A stretch of DNA of 24,308 bases from UBA2108 sp002713215 (GCA_937891015.1 CALAPY010000094.1:1-24308); one strand, 5' to 3'. Shown: positions 8,849-16,597, counted from the stretch's first letter. Notes: generated by a model from the letters alone, not told the origin. Program-made: numbers and translations.

Positions 8849-9283
8849 ATGAATAAAATACTCAAACGGTTTTTGATTGTTGGTTTGGTTGCATTGGTCG
8901 GGATACAATTTATCCCGGCTGATGTAAACAAGCAAGAAGGTATTCCTGCTACTGACATTAGATATGTTTATAAAGTCCCTGATAATGTTATGAATATCCT
9001 TGAAACATCTTGCTATGATTGTCATAGCAACTTTACCAATTACCCTTGGTACAGCCAAGTTCAACCCTTTAGATTGATCATGGATTATCATATTAAAGAA
9101 GGGCAGGAAGAATTGAATTTTAGCGAGTTTGGTAATTACTCCGAACGGAGAAAACGTAACAAACTTAGAGCTATTACAGAACAAGTGAGAGAAAGAAAAA
9201 TGCCTTTATCATCATATTTATTACTGCATCCCGAAGCAGTTTTATCAAAAAAACAAATTGGGGAATTAAACGATTTATTTTGA
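8849..9283 (+). CDS. Haem-binding-domain (cytochrome c-like) protein
   Basis: Protein of 144 residues with an N-terminal signal anchor (about 5-24) and one c-type haem motif (CYDCH, C55-H59) followed by SNFTNYPWYSQVQP. That pairing of CxxCH with a Tyr/Pro/Trp stretch is typical of the haem-binding-domain family of Bacteroidota. The protein then runs through a helix to a short basic region and KMPLSSYLLLHP. Expected in the periplasm facing the inner membrane, as a small electron carrier or haem sensor; its partner is not evident. It starts on the base after the stop of the DUF3347 lipoprotein gene. Confidence 0.85.
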   Translation: MNKILKRFLIVGLVALVGIQFIPADVNKQEGIPATDIRYVYKVPDNVMNILETSCYDCHSNFTNYPWYSQVQPFRLIMDYHIKEGQEELNFSEFGNYSERRKRNKLRAITEQVRERKMPLSSYLLLHPEAVLSKKQIGELNDLF

Positions 9284-9335
9284 TCCAGTTGATGAATTTT
9301 AGTTTTAATACATATCGATTTTAAATTTATTGCAA

Positions 9336-11402
9336 ATGAAAAATTTAATCTTAAGAATTTTAGTGTGTTTTTATGTGATAACAGGGTATTCTCAGGTTGA
9401 TGAAAGCGATAACCCTTGCATTTTTGATCACACAACAAACAACCGGAAACATGTTGAATTGTCCGAATTAAAAATTCAAGCGGCTATTAAACAAGCTGAA
9501 TGGAAGTCCCATGCAGAATCTTCAGATATCATCAGAACGATTCCCGTTGTAGTTCATGTTATACATAATGGAGGAAGCGAAAATATTTCGGAAGCCCAAA
9601 TTCAAAGTCAGATTCAAATTTTGAATGAAGATTATGGAAAAATTTCGGGAACCAATGGTGATGGAAATGGTGTTGACACAAGAATTAGGTTTTGTTTAGC
9701 AAAAATTGACCCGAAGGGCAGGTGTACCAATGGTATTGTTCGGGTCAAGTCAAGCCTTACAAATCATCAAAGCTATCAAAGAGCCATGCTCAAAGAGTTG
9801 AGTTTTTGGGACAACGAAAAGTATTTAAACATATATACAGTTAAATCAATTAATGGTAATGTGGGAGGGTACTCTTCATTTCCTGATGGACCAGCTGAAG
9901 AAGATGGGTTTGTGGTTAGACATAACCTATTTGGAAACTTAGGTTCGGCTTCTTCAAGTATTGGTAGAACGGCATCACACGAATTGGGACACTGGTTAGG
10001 CCTATACCACACTTTTAATAACGGATGTGGGATAGACTTGTGCACGGATGGAGATTATGTATGCGACACTCCACCTCAATCTTTACCTAGCTATAATTGT
10101 GATACTTTAAATACCTGTTCAAATGATTTTCCCGACCTAAATGACCAGAAAGAAAATTACATGAATTATACACCCGATACATGTAAAAATATGTTTACCA
10201 ATGGACAACGATTAAGAATTAAGGCAACATTAGATACCATTCGTAAACAAATTTGGCAATATTCAAACCTTGTTTCAACTGGTTGTGATAGCAACTACAT
10301 AACCCCGACTATTTGCCCAGTAACGGCTGACTTTGTAACACTAAGTAGAAATATATGCATTGGCAATAGTGTTTACTTCATGGACAAATCATTAAACCAA
10401 CCCAACGCGTGGCAATGGACATTTGCTGGTGGAACCCCTGCAAGTTCCAATAATCAAAACCCCACCGTCACGTACAGCACTCCGGGAATCTACTCCGTCA
10501 AACTAGTAGTTTCTGACAGCAACAGTATGGACAGTACAGAAGTTCAAGGGTACATAACCGTTAAACTTCCTGGAGTTGGCGATGCTTTATCATATAAAGA
10601 AGATTTTGATTCAGGAATATACCCGCCATTATTTCTCACTGTTGTTAATAACGATGGAGGGGTTACCTGGGAAATAGATTCTTTGGCATCAGTATCAGGA
10701 AATTATTCCATTAAAATCAATAATCTTATTAATACCAATTACGGTTCTACTGATGAATTAGTATTGCCAAATTTCAATCTGTCGACAGCACATCCGGATT
10801 CGAACATATTTATGAGTTTCAAATGGGCCTATGCCAAATCTGACTCAACATTTTCGGACGAGTTATTAGTTCTGTTGTCAACCGATTGTGGGGTAAACTA
10901 TAACCGGGTATTTAATAGAAGACAAAACGCTCTTGCCACCGGCCCCACACAATCAACTCCCTTTATTCCAGATTCTACTCAATGGAAGAAAGCCTTCATA
11001 CCACTTAACAATTATCGAAGTGAAACATACATGGAATTAAAAATTGTCAATCTAACTGATGGGGGAAATAACCTGTATATTGATGATATTTATGTCGGAG
11101 ACGGTTCATTGGCTACGACAAGCACTTCTGATGTTTCGTTATCACTTTATGACATTAATCTATACCCAAACCCTTCCTACGGAAATATTACTCTGGAATA
11201 TACTTTTCAACAAGCACACGATTTGAAGATTGATATTTACGATCTAAAGGGAAAACTGATTCTCGAATTTAATGAAGGAGTTAAACAAGCAGGTAATCAT
11301 CAAATTTTTCTAACTACCAACAATATTGAACAAGGAATGTACTTGGTAAAAATACGAACAGAAAGAGAAGAAAAATTCGTGCGGTTGATGATTATGGATT
11401 AA
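9336..11402 (+). CDS. Secreted M43-family zinc metalloprotease with PKD domain and T9SS tail
   Basis: Secreted endopeptidase of 688 residues. A signal peptide (about 1-20) precedes a pappalysin-like M43 catalytic domain (about 60-315), with zinc site HELGHWLGLYH (H215, E216, H219, H225) and a Met-turn region NYMNY. A PKD domain (about 330-410, motif WQWTFAGGTP), a jelly-roll-like segment (about 420-590) and a C-terminal T9SS sorting domain (about 605-688, LYPNPSYGN ... GMYLVKI) follow. The ATG at 9336 is preferred over an in-frame TTG two codons upstream. The sorting tail closely resembles that of the LVIVD protein at 6004. The stop overlaps the next ATG (TAATG). Its link to metal resistance is unclear. 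Confidence 0.92.
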   Translation: MKNLILRILVCFYVITGYSQVDESDNPCIFDHTTNNRKHVELSELKIQAAIKQAEWKSHAESSDIIRTIPVVVHVIHNGGSENISEAQIQSQIQILNEDYGKISGTNGDGNGVDTRIRFCLAKIDPKGRCTNGIVRVKSSLTNHQSYQRAMLKELSFWDNEKYLNIYTVKSINGNVGGYSSFPDGPAEEDGFVVRHNLFGNLGSASSSIGRTASHELGHWLGLYHTFNNGCGIDLCTDGDYVCDTPPQSLPSYNCDTLNTCSNDFPDLNDQKENYMNYTPDTCKNMFTNGQRLRIKATLDTIRKQIWQYSNLVSTGCDSNYITPTICPVTADFVTLSRNICIGNSVYFMDKSLNQPNAWQWTFAGGTPASSNNQNPTVTYSTPGIYSVKLVVSDSNSMDSTEVQGYITVKLPGVGDALSYKEDFDSGIYPPLFLTVVNNDGGVTWEIDSLASVSGNYSIKINNLINTNYGSTDELVLPNFNLSTAHPDSNIFMSFKWAYAKSDSTFSDELLVLLSTDCGVNYNRVFNRRQNALATGPTQSTPFIPDSTQWKKAFIPLNNYRSETYMELKIVNLTDGGNNLYIDDIYVGDGSLATTSTSDVSLSLYDINLYPNPSYGNITLEYTFQQAHDLKIDIYDLKGKLILEFNEGVKQAGNHQIFLTTNNIEQGMYLVKIRTEREEKFVRLMIMD

Positions 11403-11944
11403 TGAACCTGAAAAATAAAATGGTTTTACCAAAAAAAATATTGATTATAAATCGTTATCCTCTTTTGGCTTTAATCTTAAGCCTAATTCTTTATAATTGG
11501 GTTTTGAGTACGACCGACCACTCGAAAGACTATTTTGTTTGGATGATTCTTTTGGCCTCAGGGGGTAAGATGGTCACTATTATTTGGATTAGCCTTAGCA
11601 AGATCAAAGAATACCTTCGTGAGTTTTCTTCCTTACAAAGTGTGTTTTTATCTTTTTTCGTGTTAATCTTTGTAACCATAGCGTCATTTGCATTAGACTA
11701 TCATTGCTTACAAGGTGTTCAACCGTTTTCTATCTCAGGAATTCAAATAGAACAATCTTCCTATCTTCAACAGCTATTTGATTTCTTTTATTTCAGCTTT
11801 ATTACTTTTTCCACAATTGGATATGGAGACATAGTTCCTATTTCTATTTATGCAAAGCTGTTGGTAATGGCAGAAACATTCATGAGTTTTTTTATCGTCG
11901 TATTTGCTTTTTCAAATATTTCTAAAATGCATTTAAAAAACTAG
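11402..11944 (+). CDS. Small K+-type ion channel with pore signature TIGYGD
   Basis: Inner-membrane channel of 180 residues. Hydrophobic segments lie at about 20-37, 45-66, 80-98 and 152-173. Between the last two is a pore loop containing STIGYGD (138-143), the K+-selectivity filter of the two-TM channel superfamily (Ion_trans_2). No RCK or cyclic-nucleotide domain follows; the protein ends just after the last helix. The extra N-terminal helices go beyond the minimal two-TM design. It overlaps the protease stop by one base and lies nine bases before the HMA-AraC regulator gene. Potassium selectivity is inferred from the filter; its role in this island is unknown. Confidence 0.85.
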   Translation: MNLKNKMVLPKKILIINRYPLLALILSLILYNWVLSTTDHSKDYFVWMILLASGGKMVTIIWISLSKIKEYLREFSSLQSVFLSFFVLIFVTIASFALDYHCLQGVQPFSISGIQIEQSSYLQQLFDFFYFSFITFSTIGYGDIVPISIYAKLLVMAETFMSFFIVVFAFSNISKMHLKN

Positions 11945-11953
11945 CAATGAAAA

Positions 11954-12562
11954 ATGATTACATATCACAATCATATAAACAGCTCAAGGGAAATGAATTC
12001 GGTTACTCAAGAATTTAAAATAAAGGGAATGATTTGCAGTCGTTGCTTAAAGGTTCTCAATACAGAACTAAAAGCCACTGGTGCAAAGGTTATTGAAATA
12101 CAACTTGGGAAGGTAGTGATCCAATATAATCCAGATAAAATTAGTAAATCCCTGATTGAACAAATTATAAAAGAAAATGAGTTTGAAATTATATGGGACG
12201 GAGAAAGTATTCTTGCTGAACAAACAAAACGATGGATAATTAATTATCTGTGGAATACCGATCAACAGGAAAAACTTTCGGATTATTTAAGTAAACAGTT
12301 AAGAAATAACTATGACCATCTAAGTAAAATCTTCTCTAAAGCATTTGGAAAAACAATTGAACGTTACGGCATATTGCTAAAAGTTGAGCGGATAAAAGAG
12401 TTGATTGAAAATGGCGAATTGAGCTTCAGTGAAATCGCCTACGTAATGGGTTATCAAAACCCCTCTGCTTTATCAAGACAGTTCAAACGAGAGACTGGCA
12501 TGACGATGAAGGAATACAAAAACATTGGTGTAAGTAGACGGATTCCAATTGACAAGATATGA
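11954..12562 (+). CDS. HMA-AraC fusion transcriptional regulator, probably metal-responsive
   Basis: Cytosolic regulator of up to 202 residues with no signal peptide. An N-terminal heavy-metal-associated domain (about 19-85) has its metal site as KGMICSRCLK (C28, C31). An AraC/XylS helix-turn-helix domain (about 105-190) follows, with family hallmarks SEIAYVMGYQNPSALSRQFK and TGMTMKEYK. The domain order suggests that metal binding to the HMA domain controls DNA binding, so it is the likely regulator of the copper genes. A second in-frame ATG at 11993 would give 189 residues starting just before the HMA fold and may be the true start. A tandem direct repeat at its 3' end (12557-12589) is a candidate operator. 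The ligand is inferred to be Cu(I) or Ag(I). Confidence 0.85.
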   Translation: MITYHNHINSSREMNSVTQEFKIKGMICSRCLKVLNTELKATGAKVIEIQLGKVVIQYNPDKISKSLIEQIIKENEFEIIWDGESILAEQTKRWIINYLWNTDQQEKLSDYLSKQLRNNYDHLSKIFSKAFGKTIERYGILLKVERIKELIENGELSFSEIAYVMGYQNPSALSRQFKRETGMTMKEYKNIGVSRRIPIDKI

Positions 12563-12589
12563 TAAGTAAAAACTGCAATATGATAATTA
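12557..12589. promoter_or_regulatory. Tandem direct repeat, candidate AraC-type operator
   Basis: Two 12-base copies, ATATGATAAGTA (12557-12568) and ATATGATAATTA (12578-12589), differ at one base and lie 21 bases apart, two helical turns. AraC-family proteins commonly bind direct half-sites at about this spacing. The first copy covers the stop of the HMA-AraC gene; the repeat precedes the cytochrome/porin genes. I see no clear second occurrence elsewhere in the window. Function is inferred. Confidence 0.4.
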
Positions 12590-12658
12590 CTGCGATTCAT
12601 ATAGGTATATACTTGTATAGTAAAAGAACATAATATTTAATTTTTAAAAACAGAATCT

Positions 12659-12870
12659 ATTGGGCACTATGATGGGCATCACTTATGGGGAATGCTGATT
12701 TTGGTGGGTCTTACAAACGATTTTTTCTCTTTTGAGTTATAGACATCTCAGGTTAACGAAAAAAGAGAGGTTCGCCTTTGGATATTCTCAAAAGGCTGTT
12801 AGCCAATGAAGAAATTTCAAAGGCGGAATTCGAAGAATTAAAAAAACAAATAACAATTAAGTTAAAATGA
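12659..12870 (+). pseudogene. Broken small membrane gene with C-terminal SHOCT domain
   Basis: From about 12659 one frame reads GHYDGHHLWGMLILVGL and continues hydrophobic to a TAG at about 12740, then TSQVNEKRE. After a single-base frame change near 12770 the next frame reads SPLDILKRLLANEEISKAEF and on to a stop at 12868. The second half is a standard SHOCT motif (short C-terminal helical domain), and the His-rich plus hydrophobic first half fits the small membrane SHOCT proteins often found with copper genes. So one nonsense and one frameshift mutation are present, and no convincing start codon remains. The stop overlaps the next ATG (ATGA at 12867), as expected of a formerly intact gene. 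Confidence 0.65.
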
Positions 12871-13262
12871 AGAATACTGTTTTAATTATAACATCCGGTC
12901 TGATTCTGTCATTGACTTTGGGAGTATCTCAGCAAAATGGGGAATGGAAAGCTCCAGCAAGTGCTGATAAAATAACTAATCCATTTATAGGAAATACGAC
13001 TGCCACAGTGGAGGGGAAAAAATTGTATAAACAAATGTGTACTGTCTGTCATGGAAATACGGGAAAAGGTGATGGTATGGGAGGAATGAGTTTGAATCCA
13101 CGACCGTCAAATTTTACCACCGAAAAATTTCAGTCACAAACTGACGGAGCTATTTATTGGAAACTTACAGAAGGTCGTGCTCCTATGGCATCCTATAGAA
13201 ATATTTTGGAAGAGGAACAACGATGGCAATTAGTTAACTATATGAGAACTCTTAAAAAGTAA
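12867..13262 (+). CDS. Periplasmic monohaem cytochrome c
   Basis: Electron carrier of 131 residues. A signal peptide (about 1-22) precedes a class I cytochrome c fold with haem motif CTVCH (C58-H62), a Gly-rich turn (GNTGKGDGMGG) and a likely axial Met in GRAPMASY (M107), then the C-terminal helix ending NYMRTLKK. It starts inside the stop of the decayed SHOCT gene and is followed four bases later by an outer-membrane porin and then a lipoprotein cytochrome. This suggests a periplasmic electron-transfer set; the donor and acceptor cannot be read from the sequence. Confidence 0.9.
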   Translation: MKNTVLIITSGLILSLTLGVSQQNGEWKAPASADKITNPFIGNTTATVEGKKLYKQMCTVCHGNTGKGDGMGGMSLNPRPSNFTTEKFQSQTDGAIYWKLTEGRAPMASYRNILEEEQRWQLVNYMRTLKK

Positions 13263-13266
13263 CGAC

Positions 13267-14454
13267 ATGAAAAAAATAATATTATCAATTTTGACTGTAG
13301 GTGTGCTTACCGTGCAAGCACAGGATACTTTAAGTACCATTGATAGGCAAGCATTGCAAAATTATCAAAGCTTAAAACCCGGTAAGTCAAAATTTATGCT
13401 AAGAGGTTATTACCATACAGGATTTGAAAATGTAGCAGAAGGAGATGAAAGCAAGAACCAATTTAACTTTGGAAAAATAGCTCCCATACTTATGTATAAA
13501 CAATCTGATAGATTGTTTATTGAAGCTGAATTTGAAGGTGAGTTTGAAGATGGTAAATTTCAATGGGGGATTGAATATGCAAATATGTCTTTTGTATTGA
13601 ATAAATACATGACAATTCGTGCTGGGAAATTCTTACTCCCATTTGGTACTTTTATGGAAAAACTGCATCCTGCATGGATTAATAGGTTAGCAACTAGACC
13701 TCTTGGGTTTGGACATGATGGAATTGCCCCGACTACAGATGTTGGGGTTGAATTAAGAGGAGCTTTTTATTCAGGGAGTGTTAAGATAAACTATCAAGCT
13801 TATGTCATTAATGGCCCTCAGTTAAAAGATGGAACTAACGAACCGGAAGAAGCAGGCATGTTGAAATTCGGATATTTTGAAGACAACAATATAGATAAAT
13901 CGGTTGGAGGAAGAATTGGGGTATTTCCTTTTTCAAATGGAATGTTAGAGTTAGGTTTTTCTGGTTTAACTGGAAAAGTTGGAGCAGACGGATCAGTTTA
14001 TGAAAATGTAAGAGCTAATTTATATGCTATTGATTTTTCATTGGTAAGAAATGTGAATTTCTTAAAAAGTATGATTGATTTGAAAGGTCAATATAATTAC
14101 TCCCAAATAAGTGACGCCAATTACATTGTTCCTGATGATACCACCGGGCTTTTTTACGATTTCAATAATATAAGTAACTCGTATTATGTACAACTGTCGA
14201 TTCGCCCTTCAATGATAGACAATGAGTTTCTTCGCAAACTAGAATTGGTTGGGAGGTACAGTTCGTTGCAAACTCCCGAAGGCGCGCTTTGGGAACAAAA
14301 TCCTACTCAAACAGCATTGGGATTAAACTATTGGTTTGACTGGAGAACAGTATTAAAACTAGGTTACCAAACTACTGATGGTTTGGGCGAACACGATGCT
14401 CCTACTCCAATAACTCAAAATATGTTTTATATCCACGTGGCAATGGGATTTTAA
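13267..14454 (+). CDS. Outer-membrane porin-like beta-barrel
   Basis: Exported protein of 395 residues with a signal peptide (about 1-18, ending VQAQ) and then alternating polar/hydrophobic strands throughout, ending in aromatic Phe (YIHVAMGF) as expected of a BAM-folded barrel. Strand-like examples are FMLRGYYHTGFEN, LFIEAEFEGEFE and MTIRAGKFLLPFGTF. The last resembles phosphate-selective-porin-like and other Bacteroidota porins in which a KFLLPFG segment recurs. It lies between two cytochrome genes with only 4 and 17 bases separating them. The transported solute is unknown; an alternative is a structural partner for the cytochromes. Confidence 0.75.
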   Translation: MKKIILSILTVGVLTVQAQDTLSTIDRQALQNYQSLKPGKSKFMLRGYYHTGFENVAEGDESKNQFNFGKIAPILMYKQSDRLFIEAEFEGEFEDGKFQWGIEYANMSFVLNKYMTIRAGKFLLPFGTFMEKLHPAWINRLATRPLGFGHDGIAPTTDVGVELRGAFYSGSVKINYQAYVINGPQLKDGTNEPEEAGMLKFGYFEDNNIDKSVGGRIGVFPFSNGMLELGFSGLTGKVGADGSVYENVRANLYAIDFSLVRNVNFLKSMIDLKGQYNYSQISDANYIVPDDTTGLFYDFNNISNSYYVQLSIRPSMIDNEFLRKLELVGRYSSLQTPEGALWEQNPTQTALGLNYWFDWRTVLKLGYQTTDGLGEHDAPTPITQNMFYIHVAMGF

Positions 14455-14471
14455 TAATTAAAATAATAATC

Positions 14472-14738
14472 ATGAAAAGATATATAATAATACTCGTTGT
14501 AATAGGAGCTCTTGTTGCAGGTACGTCATTGAATAGCTGTAAAACAGCTGCTGTTATTTCTTCAAAATCAGGAGCTCAAATATGGGGTGAGACTTGTATC
14601 CGTTGTCATAACCCAGCCGATCCGGCAACTTTTTCGGATCTAGAATGGGATGTCGTAGCAATGCACATGCAAGTTAGAGCAAACTTAACGCCTGAAGAAA
14701 CTAAAAAGGTAATCGAGTTTCTACAATCCGCTAATTAA
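14472..14738 (+). CDS. Small lipoprotein cytochrome c
   Basis: An 88-residue protein with an N-terminal lipoprotein signal (LNSC, lipid Cys at 23) and one haem-binding motif (CIRCH, C42-H46), followed by a compact helical fold ending IEFLQSAN. The sequence around the haem (GAQIWGETCIRCHNPADP) and a Met-containing helix (VAMHMQVRANL) mark a short c-type cytochrome that is membrane-anchored, on either membrane. It follows the porin by 17 bases and belongs to the same transcription unit. Haem binding is clear; partner and pathway are unknown. Confidence 0.85.
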   Translation: MKRYIIILVVIGALVAGTSLNSCKTAAVISSKSGAQIWGETCIRCHNPADPATFSDLEWDVVAMHMQVRANLTPEETKKVIEFLQSAN

Positions 14739-14747
14739 TAATAAGTT

Positions 14748-15179
14748 ATGAGATACATGTTAACAATAATGTTTGGTGTGCTAATTCTAATTAGCTGCCA
14801 AAAGGAAAGCAATCTAAATAGGGAATTAAGTGAGGCTGATAAAGTAGCTCTAGAAGGTATGGAAGAAGGATATGAAACTGCCAAACTGTATAATGACTCA
14901 CTGGTTTGGTGTAACAACATATCAAATAATTGTTCTAAAAACTTTAAAGCGTATTGTGATAGTATTTATCATGAATTTGATGATTCATACGAAATGCATC
15001 ATGATAATTACAGCCACAATAATTTAGAAGATGACCATCATCATTCAGCGATAAGTGAACATAAACATGGAAATGACGAGCATGGTGACGGTGAAGACGA
15101 TGATCAACATGGTCATAATATTGAAAGTCATTATAAGATGGAAGATCTTCGGAAAATGCATAAAACATATCATCTTTAA
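14748..15179 (+). CDS. His/Asp-rich lipoprotein, probable metal buffer
   Basis: A 143-residue lipoprotein with lipobox LISC (Cys 17). The middle part (about 20-75) is helical and contains four Cys (VWCNNISNNCSKNFKAYC and the lipid Cys excluded would be three). A long acidic, His-rich region follows (about 78-130, with MHHDNYSHNN, DDHHHS, EHKHG, DDDQHGHN) before a basic tail. Such His/Asp clusters bind divalent or Cu ions, so a periplasmic metal sink is likely. It starts nine bases after the cytochrome stop. I recognise no named family; the function is inferred from composition and context. Confidence 0.7.
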   Translation: MRYMLTIMFGVLILISCQKESNLNRELSEADKVALEGMEEGYETAKLYNDSLVWCNNISNNCSKNFKAYCDSIYHEFDDSYEMHHDNYSHNNLEDDHHHSAISEHKHGNDEHGDGEDDDQHGHNIESHYKMEDLRKMHKTYHL

Positions 15180-15206
15180 ATAAATATTTAATACAAAAGC
15201 AATAAA

Positions 15207-15485
15207 ATGAACCCTGCAATCAAATCGTGTTTGGGCTTTTAATAGCAACTCTAGTGTTTACTTCTTGCTCACAAAAACAAGAGTTATCACCCATCTCCAG
15301 CGGAAATGCTTAAAGACCCTAAACAACAAGAAGATGCACTGGATGTAATTTCTGAAAACTATGATCTTTCCAAACAATAAGTCGATGAAATATTAGAGAA
15401 TGATGATTCCACGCAACACGACCATATAATGGAGGGTATGTCTTATAAGATAAAGGAAAGTGAAAAAATAAGCTGTTACAATTAA
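15207..15485 (+). pseudogene. Decayed small lipoprotein gene (two frameshifts, one stop)
   Basis: An ATG at 15207 opens MNPAIKSCLGF and stops. The frame beginning near 15227 carries a lipoprotein-signal core, GLLIATLVFTSCSQKQEL, ending at 15311. From about 15297 a third frame reads SPAEMLKDPKQQEDALDVIS and continues, past a TAA at 15378, to TAA at 15483. Joined, these make a plausible lipoprotein of about 90 residues with lipobox TSC and a helical body. The pieces are in the right order with no gap, which supports one broken gene. I do not recognise the family. Confidence 0.55.
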
Positions 15486-15503
15486 TCTCTAAATACAAAT
15501 AAA

Positions 15504-16055
15504 ATGGGTAGTAAAACATTCTTCAATATCATGCTGGTTATGCTTTTACCTTTTGCGTCAAATGTTAAGGCTCAGGAAGTGTACAGTTCGACCATTGGCA
15601 CGGTTCATATAACCGGAGTATGGAATGATTCTATCATTACTGCAATAAGTAACGAATTGATTGTACTGTTGAATTATGAGACTGCACGGTTTGAAATGCG
15701 ACTGGATAAATCAACATTAAGGACTGGTATTGATTCACTGGACAAAGAGCTGAAAGAGTTAGAAGGAAATATACTTGTGTATGAAGGAAAACTGGGAATT
15801 GAATATGTCCAGACACAAAGTCACCCCCCACAGGATTTTGAAGTGGAGGGTTACTTGACTTGTGCTCCCCATAATGAAAACATAATCGGGAAAGGACGTC
15901 TGAAACACATTTTTGAAGATGTGTACTCGTGTATTCTTAATATGACATTTCATCTAAATCTAAAGGAAATCAACCTTGACATTGACCTCTTTGGTTTGGA
16001 TGATGAAATTCGTGTAGAAATTATACAAACAGTCCTCAAAAGGAAGGACGAATAA
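15504..16055 (+). CDS. Secreted YceI-like protein, function unknown
   Basis: Exported protein of 183 residues. A signal peptide (about 1-23, ending VKAQ) precedes a mostly beta-strand body with the opening GTVHITGVWNDSIITAISNE, a segment FEMRLDKSTLRTGIDSLD, and later FEVEGYLTC and KINLDIDLFGLDDEIRVEI-like strands. The pattern resembles the YceI-like lipid-binding fold but is too divergent for me to be sure. No metal-binding cluster is visible. It lies between two decayed genes and is the only intact gene between 15180 and 16372. Confidence 0.6.
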   Translation: MGSKTFFNIMLVMLLPFASNVKAQEVYSSTIGTVHITGVWNDSIITAISNELIVLLNYETARFEMRLDKSTLRTGIDSLDKELKELEGNILVYEGKLGIEYVQTQSHPPQDFEVEGYLTCAPHNENIIGKGRLKHIFEDVYSCILNMTFHLNLKEINLDIDLFGLDDEIRVEIIQTVLKRKDE

Positions 16056-16111
16056 TTAGATAAGTGTTGAAGCATGGCAAAAGAAATATCAGTATTTACG
16101 GATTAGCAGAA

Positions 16112-16324
16112 ATGATTTCAAAAAAAACTAATCGCAAAAAATCAAAGTCTGAACAATAGAGTTTGCTGAGCATTTGTAGTGGAGATCGGTTTGAAGTAAA
16201 GAATATTTAAGAAAAGCTTGACATTGACTAGTCCAGTGTTTCTGGGTGTTTAAGTATTATGAGAAGCATTGGTATACTAAAGGAGCACAGGAAACTGACA
16301 GTGCTTTTATTGTATTTGAAGTAG
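16112..16324 (+). pseudogene. Decayed ArsR/SmtB-type repressor gene (three in-frame stops)
   Basis: A single frame from ATG 16112 reads MISKKTNRKKSKSEQ, stop, SLLSICSGDRFEVKNI, stop, EKLDID, stop, then SSVSGCLSIMRSIGILKEHR and on to TAG at 16322. Ignoring the stops at 16157, 16208 and 16229, this matches an ArsR-family winged helix: LSIC...F.V..I.EKL.ID.SSVS..LSI.R..GIL. ArsR repressors sense metals and often regulate copper, zinc or arsenic operons, so this fits the island. Three stops without an indel point to long inactivity. The metal-binding residues cannot be judged in the fragment. Confidence 0.6.
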
Positions 16325-16372
16325 TAATTCGCGTTTAGCATGTATTTACATAACGAAATAAATATTAGCGAT

Positions 16373-16597
16373 ATGAAAAAGCACATATTATGGATGGTTG
16401 TTGGATGTGGACTTCCGTTATTACTGATATTTTTTGCTCCCGCATTAGGAATAAATGGTAATGTATCCACATTCATTTTTATTATGGTCTTGTTTGCATG
16501 CCATTTATTAATGCCTATGCATCACACAGGGCATAAAGATGGGCACAGCCACAATCATTCTAGAACCACTAAAACTAATAAGCATGAATCACATTAA
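16373..16597 (+). CDS. Small DUF2933-like membrane protein with His-rich tail
   Basis: A 74-residue inner-membrane protein. Two hydrophobic segments (about 5-25 and 30-50) are followed by a His-rich tail (MPMHHTGHKDGHSHNHS). The ATG at 16373 is preferred over 16340 because it directly precedes the first helix (MKKHILWMVVG). Two-helix proteins ending in HLLMPMHH-type His clusters, which I place in DUF2933, are common next to copper and silver ATPases; the molecular role is unknown. Its 3' end overlaps the start of the next gene by 14 bases. Confidence 0.65.
   Translation: MKKHILWMVVGCGLPLLLIFFAPALGINGNVSTFIFIMVLFACHLLMPMHHTGHKDGHSHNHSRTTKTNKHESH

Noticed and set aside
8705..9184. 159-codon minus-strand ORF, the longest on that strand
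   Set aside because: It lies entirely opposite two well-supported genes (DUF3347 lipoprotein and haem-binding protein) and shows no recognisable domain or signal; treated as a shadow.
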